The position numbers were made by a program, and so were the translations under genes. The notes beneath the pieces are model-generated. The model searched no databases. It was not told where the DNA came from and saw nothing but the letters and a program-made list of their open reading frames with translations. 64,000 nucleotides of DNA from Chaetoderma sp. LZ-2023a (taxonomy: Eukaryota > Mollusca > Caudofoveata > Chaetodermatida > Chaetodermatidae). Within the stretch, counting starts at the first letter, position 1. Every line of letters starts with the position of its first letter. Shown one piece after another: positions 37,280-49,830 of this stretch. The stretch is taken from contig CM067360.1 of the NCBI GenBank assembly GCA_034401795.1, positions 48,144,260 through 48,208,259 on the forward strand, written 5' to 3'.

Positions 37280-39030
37280 AACATTCCTTGGAACCTTTGT
37301 GATCATGGCCATTATTTCGAGGAAGAAGTCGTGCAAAGATTATATTATATACAACCTAAAACACATGGAATCGTATGGAGATGGCACACGCAACAGTGAT
37401 TGAGCTGCACTGGTGGCATTCCTTAGTTCCAATGGCCTATCTGCTTTCAAACAGCCATGCCATCACCGGACAACATGGGATGGACACATTGCTGATCGCA
37501 AAGCCCCAAAAGGCTAAAAGGCTACAACAGCTATCTTCAACCAAATAGACTTCATACTATGTAAGACAGAAGGAAAACCCATACTTCGGAATGCTCGTTC
37601 ATATGGAGGCACATACCTCAATTCTGACCATAAGTCAGTCATTACACGCCTTCAGATGAACGACCTCTACCTAATATATAAACGCCATACCATGCAAGAA
37701 GGTAGAGTCACCTACAACCTACCCAAGCTCATCAGCGACACTGACACCCAAATGTCATACAAAAAGGTCCTCGGGGAGCAGATAGCTAACATCGGCATCA
37801 ACTCCGATCCAACGCATGTCTGTGTCGGTAGTAATGTCCACACACTGGGATTTCCACAAAATGTGCATTGACATGTCATGAGCATTTGACACAATTAAAC
37901 ACTCAAGGATCCTAGATGTAATACACTAGGCCAGTTGCAATGAAGATGAGCTACGACTAGTGAGACTACTGCTTGCAGACACCAAGCTGAGAGTATGAAT
38001 GAAGTTAGTGAAGTCAGTAGAGTTTGAGACATCAATCTGCTCCCCACAGGGATATGGTCTATGGTGCTTTTCACCAGTTACCTTGCTGCTGCATTGAAAT
38101 CCATGCGGGAAAGTTCCACAAGACCAAGCCCCCACCGCCAATGTCAATACTGGGTTTGCCGCTAGAGATGGAATGTGCCGATGATGTGGACTTCGCAGAC
38201 GGGCAAAAGAAACCCCTTGATGAACTTCTCCCAATAGCAGCAAGCGAACTAAAAATTGAGAATCTCTTTATGAATGAATCCAAAACAGAGTTCACCCACA
38301 TATACCGATCTACAAAGCATGAAGCTAAAGAAAATGATGATCCATTTCGTGGCGGCGAACCATGGAGGAAAGGTAAAATCCTCGGATCACTGCTTTGCAG
38401 CACTGCTGCCATTGCTGCACGCCGCATCATGGGGAACATAGGTTAAAGGTTATAAATATATGTTCAAAGTTGAAAAGATGCTCACATTTTCGTAGCATAT
38501 TTGTGAATTTCCCATACATTCCTATGGGTGGGTATACTTTACACATATAATATGAAAAGGAAGTAACTATTAACTTATGTAGATTATTGTAAGGTACATC
38601 AATAGATCGCTAATAAAATTGGATTTCTGAGCATATGTGTTATTTTACAAACAACATATAAATAGACTAGGAAAATAAGGATTCTATGAACATCTCTTTG
38701 TTATGTAGTAAATTTCGGAGATGTGTAATACGCCGCCGCTGTCTGTAAAAGTCGCCCAGCAAAGATGGTCCATGTTTGGCCATGTGCTAAGGATGCCAGA
38801 AGACACACCAGCACAGAGAGCCTTGGAATTCTCCCTACTCGGAGCCAGCAAATACAGAGCCAGGAGAGGACCTTATTGCATAAATCTGTCGAACGTGCTA
38901 CGAGGTGACCTCAAGAAAGCAGGATTAGGTACACTCAAGTCAAGAATGGACCTGAGGAAGCTAAGGATTTTGGCTGAGGACAAGACACAGTGGGAAAAAG
39001 CGAAGAAGGACTGATTGCAGCTGTAGGAAT
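37280..39030 (+). pseudogene. LINE remnant (endonuclease, reverse transcriptase, C-terminus)
   Basis: The plus strand shows the end of an AP-endonuclease domain at about 37520-37690 (QIDFILCKTEGKPI; YGGTYLNSDHKSVI). It then shows a reverse-transcriptase motif A-like piece (AFDTIKHSRILDVIH) at about 37880, an SPQG-like motif at about 38040, a motif C-like piece (ECADDVDFADGQKK) at about 38165-38215, and WRKGKILGSLLCSTAAIAAR. After about 275 bp of unrelated AT-rich DNA (38440-38715) the C-terminal part follows (WSMFGHVLRMPEDTPAQRAL). In-frame stops and frame changes are present: a stop after ASC at about 37928, and the usual catalytic FADD-like Tyr/Phe is replaced by Cys. It is dead and truncated at the 5' end. 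The clade is uncertain (R4/Dong- or RTE-like). Confidence 0.8.
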
Positions 39031-39299
39031 GTTTCTACTACTACAGCCGCAGAATGAAGGAAATTTCAATTTCTCTTTCTCCGAGATCTAATAATACTCA
39101 CCATTCCATTACTTCTGATACAAGCTATCCTGGATAGCTGGCCCTAGGACTATAGACTTAGTAAGCTTTACCGACTCCTGGAACCGGGTACTCGGCTCCC
39201 AACTACCGAGTACCCGTTTGCCATGCAGCTCATATTGTTTGCAAAGCCACCAAACAAGAGATACCCATGGCTTGCCTCCGTGGGGCTGGGAGGCTGGGT

Positions 39300-39405
39300 C
39301 CGTAATAGAATGGTGAGTATTGTTAGATCTCGAAGAAAGGGAAATTGAAATTTCCTTCATTCTCCTTCGATCAACACTCACCATTCTATTACTTCTGATA
39401 TATAT
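39300..39405. repeat. DIRS internal complementary region
   Basis: GTAATAGAATGGTGAGTATT to GAAATTTCCTTC is the complement of the left terminus (39053-39117). CTCCTTCGATCAACACTC to ACTTCTGATA matches the complement of the right terminus (46030-46076). The junction reproduces the head-to-tail joint expected of the circular intermediate. Confidence 0.8.
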
Positions 39406-39899
39406 CAGATTTAGACAGCAACCTGGTGAGAAGGGGGCAAGCCATCAATTGCTACTTTTTCCCCTTGGAGAAAGAGCTTAGACATAAACTTGATTAATGG
39501 AGACCTAAAAGGACCATCAAGTTAACGGAACCGAATCACATTCGCATCACTGCCCCCACCCTCTTTTCTTTCTCCTAAGAAAAGGAAGAGTACTCACGAA
39601 CATGCATTTCGCCTGAAACACAAATATGCCAAGAGGGTTAACTGCTCTTTGCATATATTAGCCTGGGAATGAGCATGAATATATAAGATGAATGAACATG
39701 ATATATAGACATAATACAAAAAACTCTCAATCTTGAATTACCTCATGATATTTGGATTTCAGACGTGGAGCCTCGAACCATTCACTTGTCCGGCCATCAG
39801 TGACACAATCTGGTTGATATCCTCTCGCTCGACCATGTCTGCTTCTTAATTCTTTCTTACAAATGCCAAACAAGGGAGAAGAGCCCTGCGGTCGTATAA

Positions 39900-40657
39900 C
39901 TATCGTTTCAAAACAGCTAAAGTGAGTGGATTGGCGGAGTCTGACGCATCCCTCATATAGTAATCCATGAAAGAGGACTCACAGTGCAATTGTGCAACAG
40001 CCATGATGTCCTCTAACAGAACACCATTGAAAAGGGCGGTCGATGCGGCTATTCCTCTAACATCGTGTGCCCTTGCGCATTGCACCTGCTGCCCAGTCGT
40101 AATCTCATGGGTAGTCTGAATACATTCGACTACCCAACGGGAGATAGAATCCATGGATGTGGTGCCATATGGCTTCTTATGGCAGGTCCACAGATGTCTA
40201 TTATTCGACCGTATGATTACTTAGTCAAAGCACGGACTGGGCACCAGACACTGGCATCATGATCAAACCTAGTTAGTTTCAGCATAATGATCAGTTTGCC
40301 GGGATATCTCAAAGATTGATTCTTTGACATGAACTCTGCTCTTGGCAGTAGATGCAGACCCTCTCCGGAGACAATAAATCGGTCCCTCTCTGCTGAAAGT
40401 GCATGGATCTCACTGCACCTTCTAGCTGAGGAAGCTGCCAATAGAAACACCGCCTTTAGAGTCAAATGCTTTAGACTAGGCGAACACAATGGTTCGAAAG
40501 GGTGCTTGGCCAGTACATTAAGCACTAAAGATAGACTCCAGGCTGGAATGACTACCGGTTGTCTCGGTCGGGGATTGCTCATTCCCTTCACCATCACATT
40601 CAACTGGGCCACCTCTGGACTATCCCTGTTGGCTAGACAAGGGATAACTGATGCCAA
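39900..40657 (-). pseudogene. DIRS tyrosine recombinase region, broken
   Basis: Minus-strand sequence shows the family landmarks in order: the first Arg in SARRCSEIHAL, the H-x-x-R box in ARAHDVRGIAAST, and the Tyr region in FMDYYMRDAS. In DIRS elements this enzyme inserts circular DNA without target duplication. It is not one continuous frame. Confidence 0.75.
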
Positions 40658-40725
40658 AGCCGACTTGTATCCAGCAATTGTGACAGGAGCTAGTCCTGAA
40701 AAGAACAGCTCACAGAGAAAGTCTG

Positions 40726-42667
40726 CTATTTGCTGAATAGTGGATTGAAAGGTATCAATACCCTTTCCTTCACACCAGTCTGCAAATCTGTTAACCTTGT
40801 TGTTATATCACTTGAAGATTGACGTCCTTCTCGCAGCTGCGATGAAATTCGCAGCTTGTCGAGAAAAACCTTCCGACATGGAACATCGTTTGATAACATC
40901 CACGCAGTCAATTTGAACATTTCGGGACGCCGGTGTAGGAAGTGTCCCTTGGCCTGGGAGAATATGTTCGAAATCTTGGGTAACTGCACTGGATTGTCTA
41001 AAAGATCCGTGAACCACGCCCTGCTAGGCCAAAATGGCGCTATTAGCAGGACCAGGCACGGTTCCTCCCTGATCTTCACCAATATCTTCGGCAGAAGAAT
41101 GATGGGTGGGTACGCATAAGCGTGCTTTCCCCTCAAGCTTATCGCCAGAGCGTCTGTATCGACGGCATTTGGATCTGGAATCGGCGAGACATAAGTAATG
41201 ATTTGAGTATTTTCCTTTCTGGCGAACAAGTACACGTTGGGTTTGCCCCAATGCTCGAAGATCCTGTGAAGAACTGGAGGGTTGAGAGACCATTCTGTTA
41301 GCAGAATTATCTGTCTCCGAGACAAAGCATCCGCCAGAATGTTCAATCACCCAGGAATGTGAGCTGCTTTCAAAACAACCGAGTAATTCCTGCACCATTG
41401 AATCAAGTGCCACACTTTCATACATAGTGTGGGTGACTTGGTCCCGCCTTGGCGATTTATGTATGATACTACTGTCGAGTTGTCCGACCGTATCATTATC
41501 GCCTTGCCCCTGACTTTTGGAAGAAACCTTTCCAATGCCAGATCCACTGCCATCATTTCCAACAGATTGATATCCAGCTGGCCCTCTTGGAGAGTCCATG
41601 TGCCCGAGACCTGGTGTTCTCCCAGGCAGGCCCCCATTCCTCCAGCGATGCATCCATGTAGACGGACAGCTGGGGTGGGGTAGGTGCAGCGAGACCCCAT
41701 CTAGGAGATTCTGACGCTTTTTCCCACCAAACAAGATGCGACATTATTGGCTCCAAAACTGGCACCAGCTTTGACAGGGGTTCTGTTCTCTGTTTCCACA
41801 GAGACATCGGATACAACTGGATAGGTCTTCGCATCAGAGCAGCGTATGGGATTACCTGCTCCATGGCGACCATCATGCCCAGCATCTGAAGAAACCGCCT
41901 TGCCTGAATGTGGTTTCCCAATCGAAAACTCTTGAGGATGGCTAACAGAGACACCATTCTGGGCTCTGACGGGTAAACCCTGACATCCTCGAGATCGAAT
42001 CGCATCCCTAAATAGACGAACTGTTGAGTGAGTGTCAACTCGGATTTCTCCTTGTTGACTATCCAGCCTAGATCTGAAAGTAACTTCAGAGTCAGAGCAG
42101 TATCCACCTCTAACCTGGCTGACGTGTCTGCTTTGATCAGCCAATCGTCTATGTAGGTGTGAAGCGCCACGTTCTCTTTTCTGAGAAACGCTGTCCCGAC
42201 AAGGACCACTCTGGTGAAAACCTGTGGAGCTGTCGACAGGCCAAATGGGAGGACCACAAACTCCCACACTTGATTCTGAAATGCAAATCTCAGAAACCTG
42301 TGACAACTCCTGTTCATTGGAACGTGGAAATATGCATCTTTCAGATCGATCGATACACACCACATTCCCTTCCTCAATCCTGCCATTACCGACCTCGGAG
42401 TTTCCATCTGAAACCGAGGCGTATGGATAGACCAATTTAATGGCCTGAGATTGAGTACGGGTCTCTATCCCCTGTGCTCTTGGGCACAAGGAACATGTTT
42501 GAATGGAAGCCTGGAGTATTCCAGTTTGCTGGTTTTATTGCTCCCTTCAGAAGCAAACCTGACACTTCATTTAGAATGGCTTCTAACTTGTCTGGTTCCC
42601 TTGGAACGGGTGTCCAGACAGGTGCCAAAGACAGATTTTGTGGTGGAAAATCCCACCACTCCGGCAT
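40726..42667 (-). pseudogene. DIRS reverse transcriptase and RNase H region, broken
   Basis: Reverse transcriptase landmarks: SIDLKDAYFHVP, LPFGLSTAPQVFTR and YIDDWLIKAD (at about 42140-42165). RNase H landmarks: LSVYMDASLEEWG, LEMMAVDLALERF, MIRSDNSTVVSYINRQGG and NILADALSR. This is the order usual in DIRS elements. The region is broken into several frames. Confidence 0.85.
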
Positions 42668-43106
42668 GTGCCCCTGGGATAACCATCACAGGACCAGACT
42701 GTCTGATGTCACACCTCACCAAGCCTCGACGAAACGCATGAGCTTTCCACCCACTATAGACGCATCGACGCCTAATGTGGGTGTCTGGCTCACTATCCGC
42801 TCCCCCCTCTCTTGTTGAGAGAGAGAGTGAGAACCATTTTGGTCTTGGCTTGGCTGGTCTAACTGGCACCGCTGTTCCTGTCGCACAGGTGCGGTCCAGC
42901 CAGATATGAAGGGAGCCCTCGTACCCTCAGGTACGATCCATTCCCTTCTTTCCGCCCTTAGAGGACTTGCCCTTCCCCTTTCCCTTCCCGATTCTCGGGC
43001 GATCAGGAGTAACATTGGGGAGGGTAGGGGCATCCACAACATTCTTGGCCATCTTCGCCGGAGGCGGCTGAGAAGACCCAAGTGAAACAGAAGCAGCACT
43101 ATGGGC

Positions 43107-44411
43107 TTAAGCTTTCGCCTTGCTTTTGTGCTTTTTCTGCTTCTTAGAAGGTTGCCCGGTTAGCGGCTTGGCTACATCCCGTAGTGCGTGCGCCTGATGC
43201 ACTAGCTCTAGATTAACCGCCAACCGATTCTGCGCGATGTTGGCAGTGTCTTCTAAGATGGCCCGTGCTTGGCCACCAAAGATGCCAGGGCTAGTAAGGG
43301 GCGTCCCAAGACGACGCTCTCTAATGGCAGTAGCTGGACGCATATGGTTAAGGACCATCTGCCTCCTAGACTTCGTCACTCGTGCTTGCACCCTTGCCAA
43401 TGCGTCCATAGACAGCACCAGGCCGTCATTGACATATGAAAGCGCCACAGGTGGCACAGGGTGGCCTGCCCTGCTTCAGCCCACACTGACTGAAGAAGGC
43501 GATAAGAATGATTGACAGCACTCATTGCTGCCCTCACCCCCTCATCGCATAGGAACAGGACTTCGTCATGGTGTGCCTAAGACTTGTCCAGCAGCGCCGG
43601 GGCGGGACAACCCGCTCCAGCACTCTGGACACCCAGCACCCAGCGGTCATCCTTGGTGACCGTTGGGACAACACCATATTTCCCCGTGGGATACGACACC
43701 TCGCCCGCACCTCCCTGGAGGCGCAGGAAGCTGGCCCTTGGTCAGGAGTTGTTTGCTATAAATAGCATCCAATAACTCCATAAACCTTGGATGCAGGCCA
43801 ATAGACTGGATCCGGGCTGCGGCCAAGATTCCCATCCTAATCGCTGCCACCGATGGACGGGGTGCATCCTCCTCGGCCGTGGTCGAAACCACAGACGGGG
43901 CTACCCTGGCTAGCCAAGCCATAGCCTCTGACCAGTCTGTCTCCGAAGAGGACACTCCCATGAACACGTCACCCATTGACGTGTTCACGGCCCAACCAGC
44001 AACGGCCTCCCGGCTAGGAGCCATTGCTGATATGCCAGGAACTCCGGTGCCGTACGGTTCCGCCGCCACCCCATGAAAAACACCAGTCCATAGAGTAGGC
44101 CCACCTAGAACACCATGCAGACCCGTAACGGTTGAGGAACCATGGCCAAACACGGGCGCCAACGGCACCCCATGCCTGACTGCCGGACCAGGCGAGATAT
44201 TTGAGTACCACGCCTGGCCAGCCACACTCGTCACCGTGTCGATTGGTGCCAAACCAACCATCACGGGACCGGTGTCTGGTACCGGAGTGGCCTCAACAAC
44301 GGGCGGAGCCGCTGTCCTGGCTTGCGCCAAGCCAGACAGATGGAGGATGGTTCCATCGAGGATGGAATCGACCTCTATGCTCTCCACCCACGGCATCTCA
44401 GGCCACAGCAA
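43107..44411 (-). pseudogene. DIRS gag-like region
   Basis: Two minus-strand open stretches lie upstream of the polymerase. One is helical and basic at its end (SKKQKKHKSKAKA). The other is Ala/Val/Pro-rich and includes ILAAARIQSIGLHPRFMELL. Position and composition fit the gag gene of DIRS elements; no zinc knuckle is seen. Confidence 0.5.
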
Positions 44412-46164
44412 TCTTTCCTCCTCGGCCTCCTCGTCTTCAGACTCCGATGAGTCGTCACTAGATGAGGAAACCGTGGAGCGACTGACTGGCCACCGCTACT
44501 GGACCACCCGGAGGTGGCCGCAGAGAGGCAGAACCCATCAGGCCGGAGCCCAATGGGGCTGCCAGGGAGCCGTACTAGACGGCTCCCTGGGTGGCCAGTC
44601 CAGAACCCTGTCCAAGGACAGGGTCAGAACCAAGCACGGGAAGAGCCTGCCCTACAACTTCTGGAAGCAGGGACGACACCAGCGTAGGCAGAACGCTATG
44701 CAAGAATCCTTGCATAGCAGGACCAAACCACGCCGGCGGTGCCGTCTCCGCAACCTCCGGTTGCAGACGTGGAACGCCCCCAAGGGCCGAAACGGACGCT
44801 CCACGATTTACTTTCGATTGCCTGACCCCGCCTCAGACCCTGCCAAGTCCTTCTAGGCAAGAACTTGACCATTATGTCGGACGACCACACTGCACAAATG
44901 TTACACCTACTGTCAAGATTACATTTTGTACAACGAAAACAGACATGGTCCTTGAACAGAACCCTCACGAATTTATGGCACTCGTCACATGATGGCGGGG
45001 CTGGCTTGGCTTATAAATATGCACAAAATACAATAAGCAAGCGGAACGAAACAGGAATAGAAGCCAGACAATTAATTTTCAAATAATTTGATCATAAATT
45101 AAATGTTAACCCTCCCGCACCCCACCCCGCAACATAACAGCAAAGATCGCATTGACTATGACGACAAGAACGAAGCGGGCAAAATACACCCATAAACTGA
45201 TCTTCAAGGATGTATAACGGAACCAGGAATCATATCGCATAGCATTCGGGGTATATTTACTAATCAATATAAATTATACTCCTAACGAAGGCCAAAACGG
45301 TATGTGAAGAAACAACAAAATGTAAACAAACTGCTGTAGCACACGGTAAAACCGCAGACCACACATATAAATCAAGAATTTTGAAACCACCGATCATTGC
45401 AAACAGATCGTGATAACACGCAAAACTTGAAAAAAATTTCTGGTACCAATAAAGTACGCAGCACCCATAATCAGATGCGCGAATTAATGAAACATTTTCT
45501 TCACATAAAAATCCGAGACAACGCGGGTGTGACGTCACCCGCTCGGATCTTACGGAGAACGACGGCAGCCGATTTTCGTGTTAAAACACCGTAAAGCCAA
45601 CACCTTATTTCATGTCTGCCGATCGCCTGTTGGGGTTAAAGGAAGGCGATCAATCTGGCATATTTCGTTGTTAACACACGTCCCGGATTCGGGGTCAGGA
45701 ATCGGAGCATGCGACACAGACGAAATTTTGAAGACCTAAGTCTTTTAGCTATAGAATAACATGGCAATATACAACCTGGCTATCATCGGCTCCTTCCATG
45801 GTAATCCAATATAATCCTTAGAGAGCGCACGAAGCTATCGCAATTCACAGAAAAAGACTTAGAAAACTTAAGACTCCAACTGCACAAAAAGCATGTAGCT
45901 CTTGTTGCTATGCAAACAAGAATGAGCTTCATGCCAAACGGGTACTCGGCAGTTGGGCACCGAGTACCCGGTTTCAGGAGTCGATAAAGCTTACTAAGTC
46001 TATAGTCCTAGGGCCACCTATCCAGGATAGCTTGTATCAGAAGTAATAGAATGGTAAGTATTGATCGAAGGAGAATACAGTAATCATACATACAAATTTC
46101 TGACCAAGTTAGGCGAGAAATCCTGCGCATACGTACTTGACTTCCGCCATCATTGTTGGTCATT

Positions 46165-46228
46165 CATGGGCCCGGGGTAGGCGGAGCTTAGCTAAAGATG
46201 GGCGGGCCATCGCTAAAACTGGAAAGTT
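46165..46228 (-). mobile_element. MITE1 right-end fragment
   Basis: GGCGGAGCTTAGCTAAAGAT followed by GGGCGGGCCATCGCTAAAAC and TGGAAAG is the outer arm of a reverse MITE1 copy. It has no core or tail. The copy at 35845-36113 lacks exactly this part. Confidence 0.7.
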
Positions 46229-46769
46229 TAATTAGATTGTGAGTTCAGCTCTGATGGAATGCAAGCCTCTTCAGGTGGATCCTTGTGACAGCGGCTCCTT
46301 GTTCAGAGCATGATCACTTGGACAGCTGGACCCAGATACGTCGACACAAAAGGCACGCCCCACAAATAAGGTTACGTTGGTGATAAACCTTGCCTTTGCC
46401 TTGGATATATCGTCCCATGCAGCGTCGGGCTTCACTCGTTATGTTAATCCGTAGTGTCGATAGCCTCCTTGGCCCGTATCGGACATGGCAATAACGAGGG
46501 ACAATCATAAGTTCGGTGGATACAGTCAACGCGCCATGTTAGTCAAGTATCTGAAAGTTATGCGACATTCATATAGACATTAATGATAATGCAGCGGATA
46601 GTCTGATCCGGAGGTTCTTGCGGACTAAGTCCAAAACCATGAAGAATGTTGTCACGGCATGCATATGAGACCAGCTTCCGTTTTCAATTTTTTCATTTAT
46701 TTAATACGCCCAGGTCACAAGGTGACATGTGGGGTCCGTTACGATATTACATATTGTGGCGGTAGAGAA

Positions 46770-46839
46770 GTTGTTGCTGCTACTGCTGCTGCTACTGTTG
46801 TTGTTGTCGTCGTCGTCGTCATCGTCGTCGTCGTCGTCG

Positions 46840-46886
<47 letters not shown>

Positions 46887-46890
46887 GCTG
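46770..46890. repeat. (GTT/GTC)n trinucleotide repeat
   Basis: A run of TGCTAC, GTTGTTGTC, GTCGTCGTC and then pure GTTGTTGTT. Poly-Val, poly-Leu and poly-Thr frames here are by-products. No gene is seen from 46230 to 47235. Confidence 0.93.
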
Positions 46891-47237
46891 ATTGTCTTTG
46901 TTTCCGGTTACTATGCACGCGTAACTGCGTGCGCGAATTTTCATTGTGCAGTCGCGCCAAGTGTCTTCTCTCCTCGTTTCCAAAACCGAAGGCAAAGTCT
47001 ATTGTGACCTTAATCTGGATATGGACTCATATAATCTGGTACGGACAATTAGTTAACACCATTGATTTTCAAAATTATCAAAAATCCCATCAGCAGACCA
47101 AGAGATGATTGTTTTGAAAATTTACCGTAGCAACGACTGGCACTGATAACATTTAAAAACAAAACTTGTCTACTCTTGGTCTGCAAATTGACATTTCTCA
47201 AGACCACTGCGTGAGCCGTGTTTAGGCAGGCTTGGGT

Positions 47238-47625
47238 GTTAACCCGTCTTGTGTCAACGGCGCCTCAAAGCGCTCAAAATACTACTTATATCAATTAAAC
47301 ATTTTAATGGTCAACACTTCAAGAAATTTTACTATTTTTGTAAATTTACCTCTGAAATTGTTGACCGGCTTGACCATTAAAGGGGTAATGGTAAGGAAGT
47401 TCAAGCTTTGGCTTACCCAGTATCCATTTGCAGATCAAAAGAGTATTTCTGAAAATTTTCCACTGGAATGACTGGCTCGGTTACCGAGCCAGTCATTCCA
47501 GTGGTTAATTTTCAAAAATACGCCTCTCCTGACCCGCTACTAGACATGTCTCAAGACAACCGCAGAGTTGTTTTGGTCAGTTTGATCATTAAAATGTTAG
47601 GTTGACACAAGAGGGGTTAAAGGGT
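47238..47625. repeat. Foldback element with perfect 45-bp central palindrome
   Basis: The outer arms (TTAACCCGTCTTGTGTCAAC and its inverse at 47601-47622; AACATTTTAATGGTCAA and its inverse) enclose a perfect palindrome at 47460-47504 (CCACTGGAATGACTGGCTCG and its complement around one base). No coding sequence. It looks like a small MITE-type foldback unrelated to MITE1. Confidence 0.7.
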
Positions 47626-48059
47626 TAATTCGGAACTCGGACAGCATTGGCGGATAGAGAACCTGGCGGTAAAATCGGTGAACTAATTTGTCAAAAAATA
47701 TATCATTTTCTTTGACGGCTATCTTCCCATCGACGATATTCGCCATCGGTTCCAATTAGTAGAGAGAATTGGATTTATGAAAATACATTATGAGTAACGG
47801 GCATAGTAGAAGGCATGTGTGCTATTATTACCTCTCCGGTTGACCTATTCTAATGTTGACGTTGGTATACATATACCGCTGGTTCCACCAGTGAATATTT
47901 CTTACTTCTCAACCGATGGTTATCTTATCTAGTCAGCAACTCAACGGTAGGTAAAAGTAGACCTCACGTAAGGCAACAAGACGTGTTGCGATTTGCGATA
48001 TCTGACAGTTGATTCTACCGAACGGTCTCTATACCCAGAGGGGATGACGTCATTCAGAT

Positions 48060-48382
48060 GACAATTATACCCTGCCCATCTCTAGCTAAGCGCCACCCAC
48101 ACTTCGCCGAGCTGGGATTGATCGATCCCCGAATGCCCTAACTATCAATTTCCTGAAAACTATACGGGTAGTCCGTTGAATATCTTGTAACTAATTTGAC
48201 TGGACGCTGTTGCTGCCTATGGCAGAAACGGCGTCGAGTCAAATTAGTTTCAAAATATTCAACAGCATGTTTATTAAATAGTACAGACATACAATTCGTA
48301 CAACGTGTCGGACTATTAAGAGTTAAAGACGGGCCACATAGAATCATGTATGACATCATATGACGTCAGATGACAGATGGAT
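48060..48382 (+). mobile_element. MITE1 copy
   Basis: Forward copy: TGCCCATCTCTAGCTAAGCG, core at about 48178-48265 with arms CTAATTTGACTGG and GAGTCAAATTAG, tail ACATACAATTCGTACAACG, and CRE motifs at the right end (TGACGTCAGATGAC). Confidence 0.85.
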
Positions 48383-48925
48383 ACTCTGGTAAGGTGGATT
48401 ACTCTTTACGCCAAAATACCATCCTCGCACATAAACAAAGCTTACATAACTATGTGCACATAAACAGTTAAAACATAGATCTTACAGGAAAAAATATGTC
48501 CATAAGATTAACTCGCAAGTAGACGTGCGCGCGCACTTATCACTACCATCACCACCACCACCACAGCAACTTAAATAGGGAACTACATAATTGCACTCGT
48601 TACCGGATTTTCTTTCTGGGTAGTTGACAAAATATCCAGTTGATTGAACACACAATGAGATGTATAATTTGTGCAATATTACACGTTTTAATGATGCACT
48701 TTGAAGCAATAAGCTACGAATGGCTAGTATAACATACATCGACAAGGTTTGCATCCATGATGTATCACAGATGATGATGAGATTCGTGGTAGCTACCGCT
48801 TCTGTCGAGACTCGGCTGTCCCCACCCGCTTCTAGAATTAGTCAGCCTGACACTGTTTAGTTATCTGAAATAGTTCTAATCGGCGGATCCACATACTGTA
48901 AAATGGAAGAATTTCTTGAACTTGA

Positions 48926-49078
48926 CCAAGCACTTTTAAAGGTCAAGATGACGAAGCACTTTCAAAGGTCAATATGACGAAGCACTTTCAAAGGTCAATA
49001 TGACGAAGCACTTTCAAAGGTCAAGATGACGAAGCGCTTTCAAAGGTCAATATGACGAAGCGCTTTCGAAAGACCAAG
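48926..49078. repeat. 26-bp tandem repeat, about 5-6 units
   Basis: The unit is AAGCACTTTCAAAGGTCAAT then ATGACG. Single-base variants are CAAGATG for CAATATG and GCGCTT for GCACTT. Confidence 0.93.
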
Positions 49079-49697
49079 CCTGAATAAATAGTATAACATC
49101 AGGCGATGGTTGATGGTAGCGCAATATGACGTCGACGACATGCAAAGTAGCATGGATTAATGCATGCCACGTATAGCGGAGTAAAAGAGGATAAGAAAAG
49201 GTGCTACCCTCTAATTATGGAGTGAGGGTAATGAATTAGATAGATGCAGTTAGACAGACAGATGTAGGTACTTTGGATAGTAATAAGTTGCTAAGTGGCA
49301 ATGCCAAAAGGCTGCACTAAGGATTTTAGAGCGTACAAGAAAAAAGAAGTATTGTTGATCTTATTAATCAAGAAAGTGCCGTTGTTTGCGATTTGGTTTT
49401 CATTGAATGAGACCGATCTCGTTGATCTTTTGAAGTCATTTAAAGGACAGCTAACTTCATCTCATGATATCTATACAGATGATCTAATAGGCCACTCATA
49501 AACTATGCATAGAATTTTAAACTTTTTACCAGCCCGTCAAAGAAAGATATTCAGGCTTTGGTAGCTAAATGTTGGTACATTTCTACAGCGGATTTTGGCT
49601 GTCACGATTTACTTTTCAACCATTCAAAAATACCTAGCGTACGCGGCTGCGCTCAGGCATAGAGGTGCCATCTATAGCTTGACAATGTGGTACAAAA

Positions 49698-49830
49698 GCA
49701 ACCATACAGGTAAGCTGTTGAACATTTTGAAACTAATTTGACTCGAAGTTGTTGCTGCCTTATGCAGCAACAACTTCCAGTCAAATATGTTTCAAAATAT
49801 TAAACAAGATTATTATTACATAATACAGAA
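49698..49830 (+). mobile_element. MITE1 core fragment
   Basis: Starts at CATACAGGTAAGCTGTTGAA, keeps the whole palindromic core (GTTGTTGCTGCC facing GCAGCAACAAC) and a short tail. The outer arm and CRE end are missing. Confidence 0.75.

Larger units (their letters stand above)
39053..46076 (-). mobile_element. DIRS-like tyrosine-recombinase retrotransposon, 7.0 kb
   Basis: It is read leftward: gag-like region, reverse transcriptase/RNase H, tyrosine recombinase. Inverted terminal repeats lie at 39053-39245 and 45910-46076 (shared CCGAGTACCCG, AGTCTATAGTCCTAGG, TATCCAGGATAGC). An internal complementary region at 39300-39405 matches the left outer end in its first half and the right outer end in its second half, joined at ATT, as known for DIRS elements. 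The frames are broken at several points. It is old to middle-aged; the ends are moderately diverged. Confidence 0.85.

Noticed and set aside
43879-44856. Plus-strand frames opposite the DIRS gag region
   Set aside because: They are shadows of the GC-rich minus-strand gag-like region, with no motif of their own.
46659-47108. Poly-valine plus-strand frame
   Set aside because: Caused by the GTT/GTC trinucleotide run.
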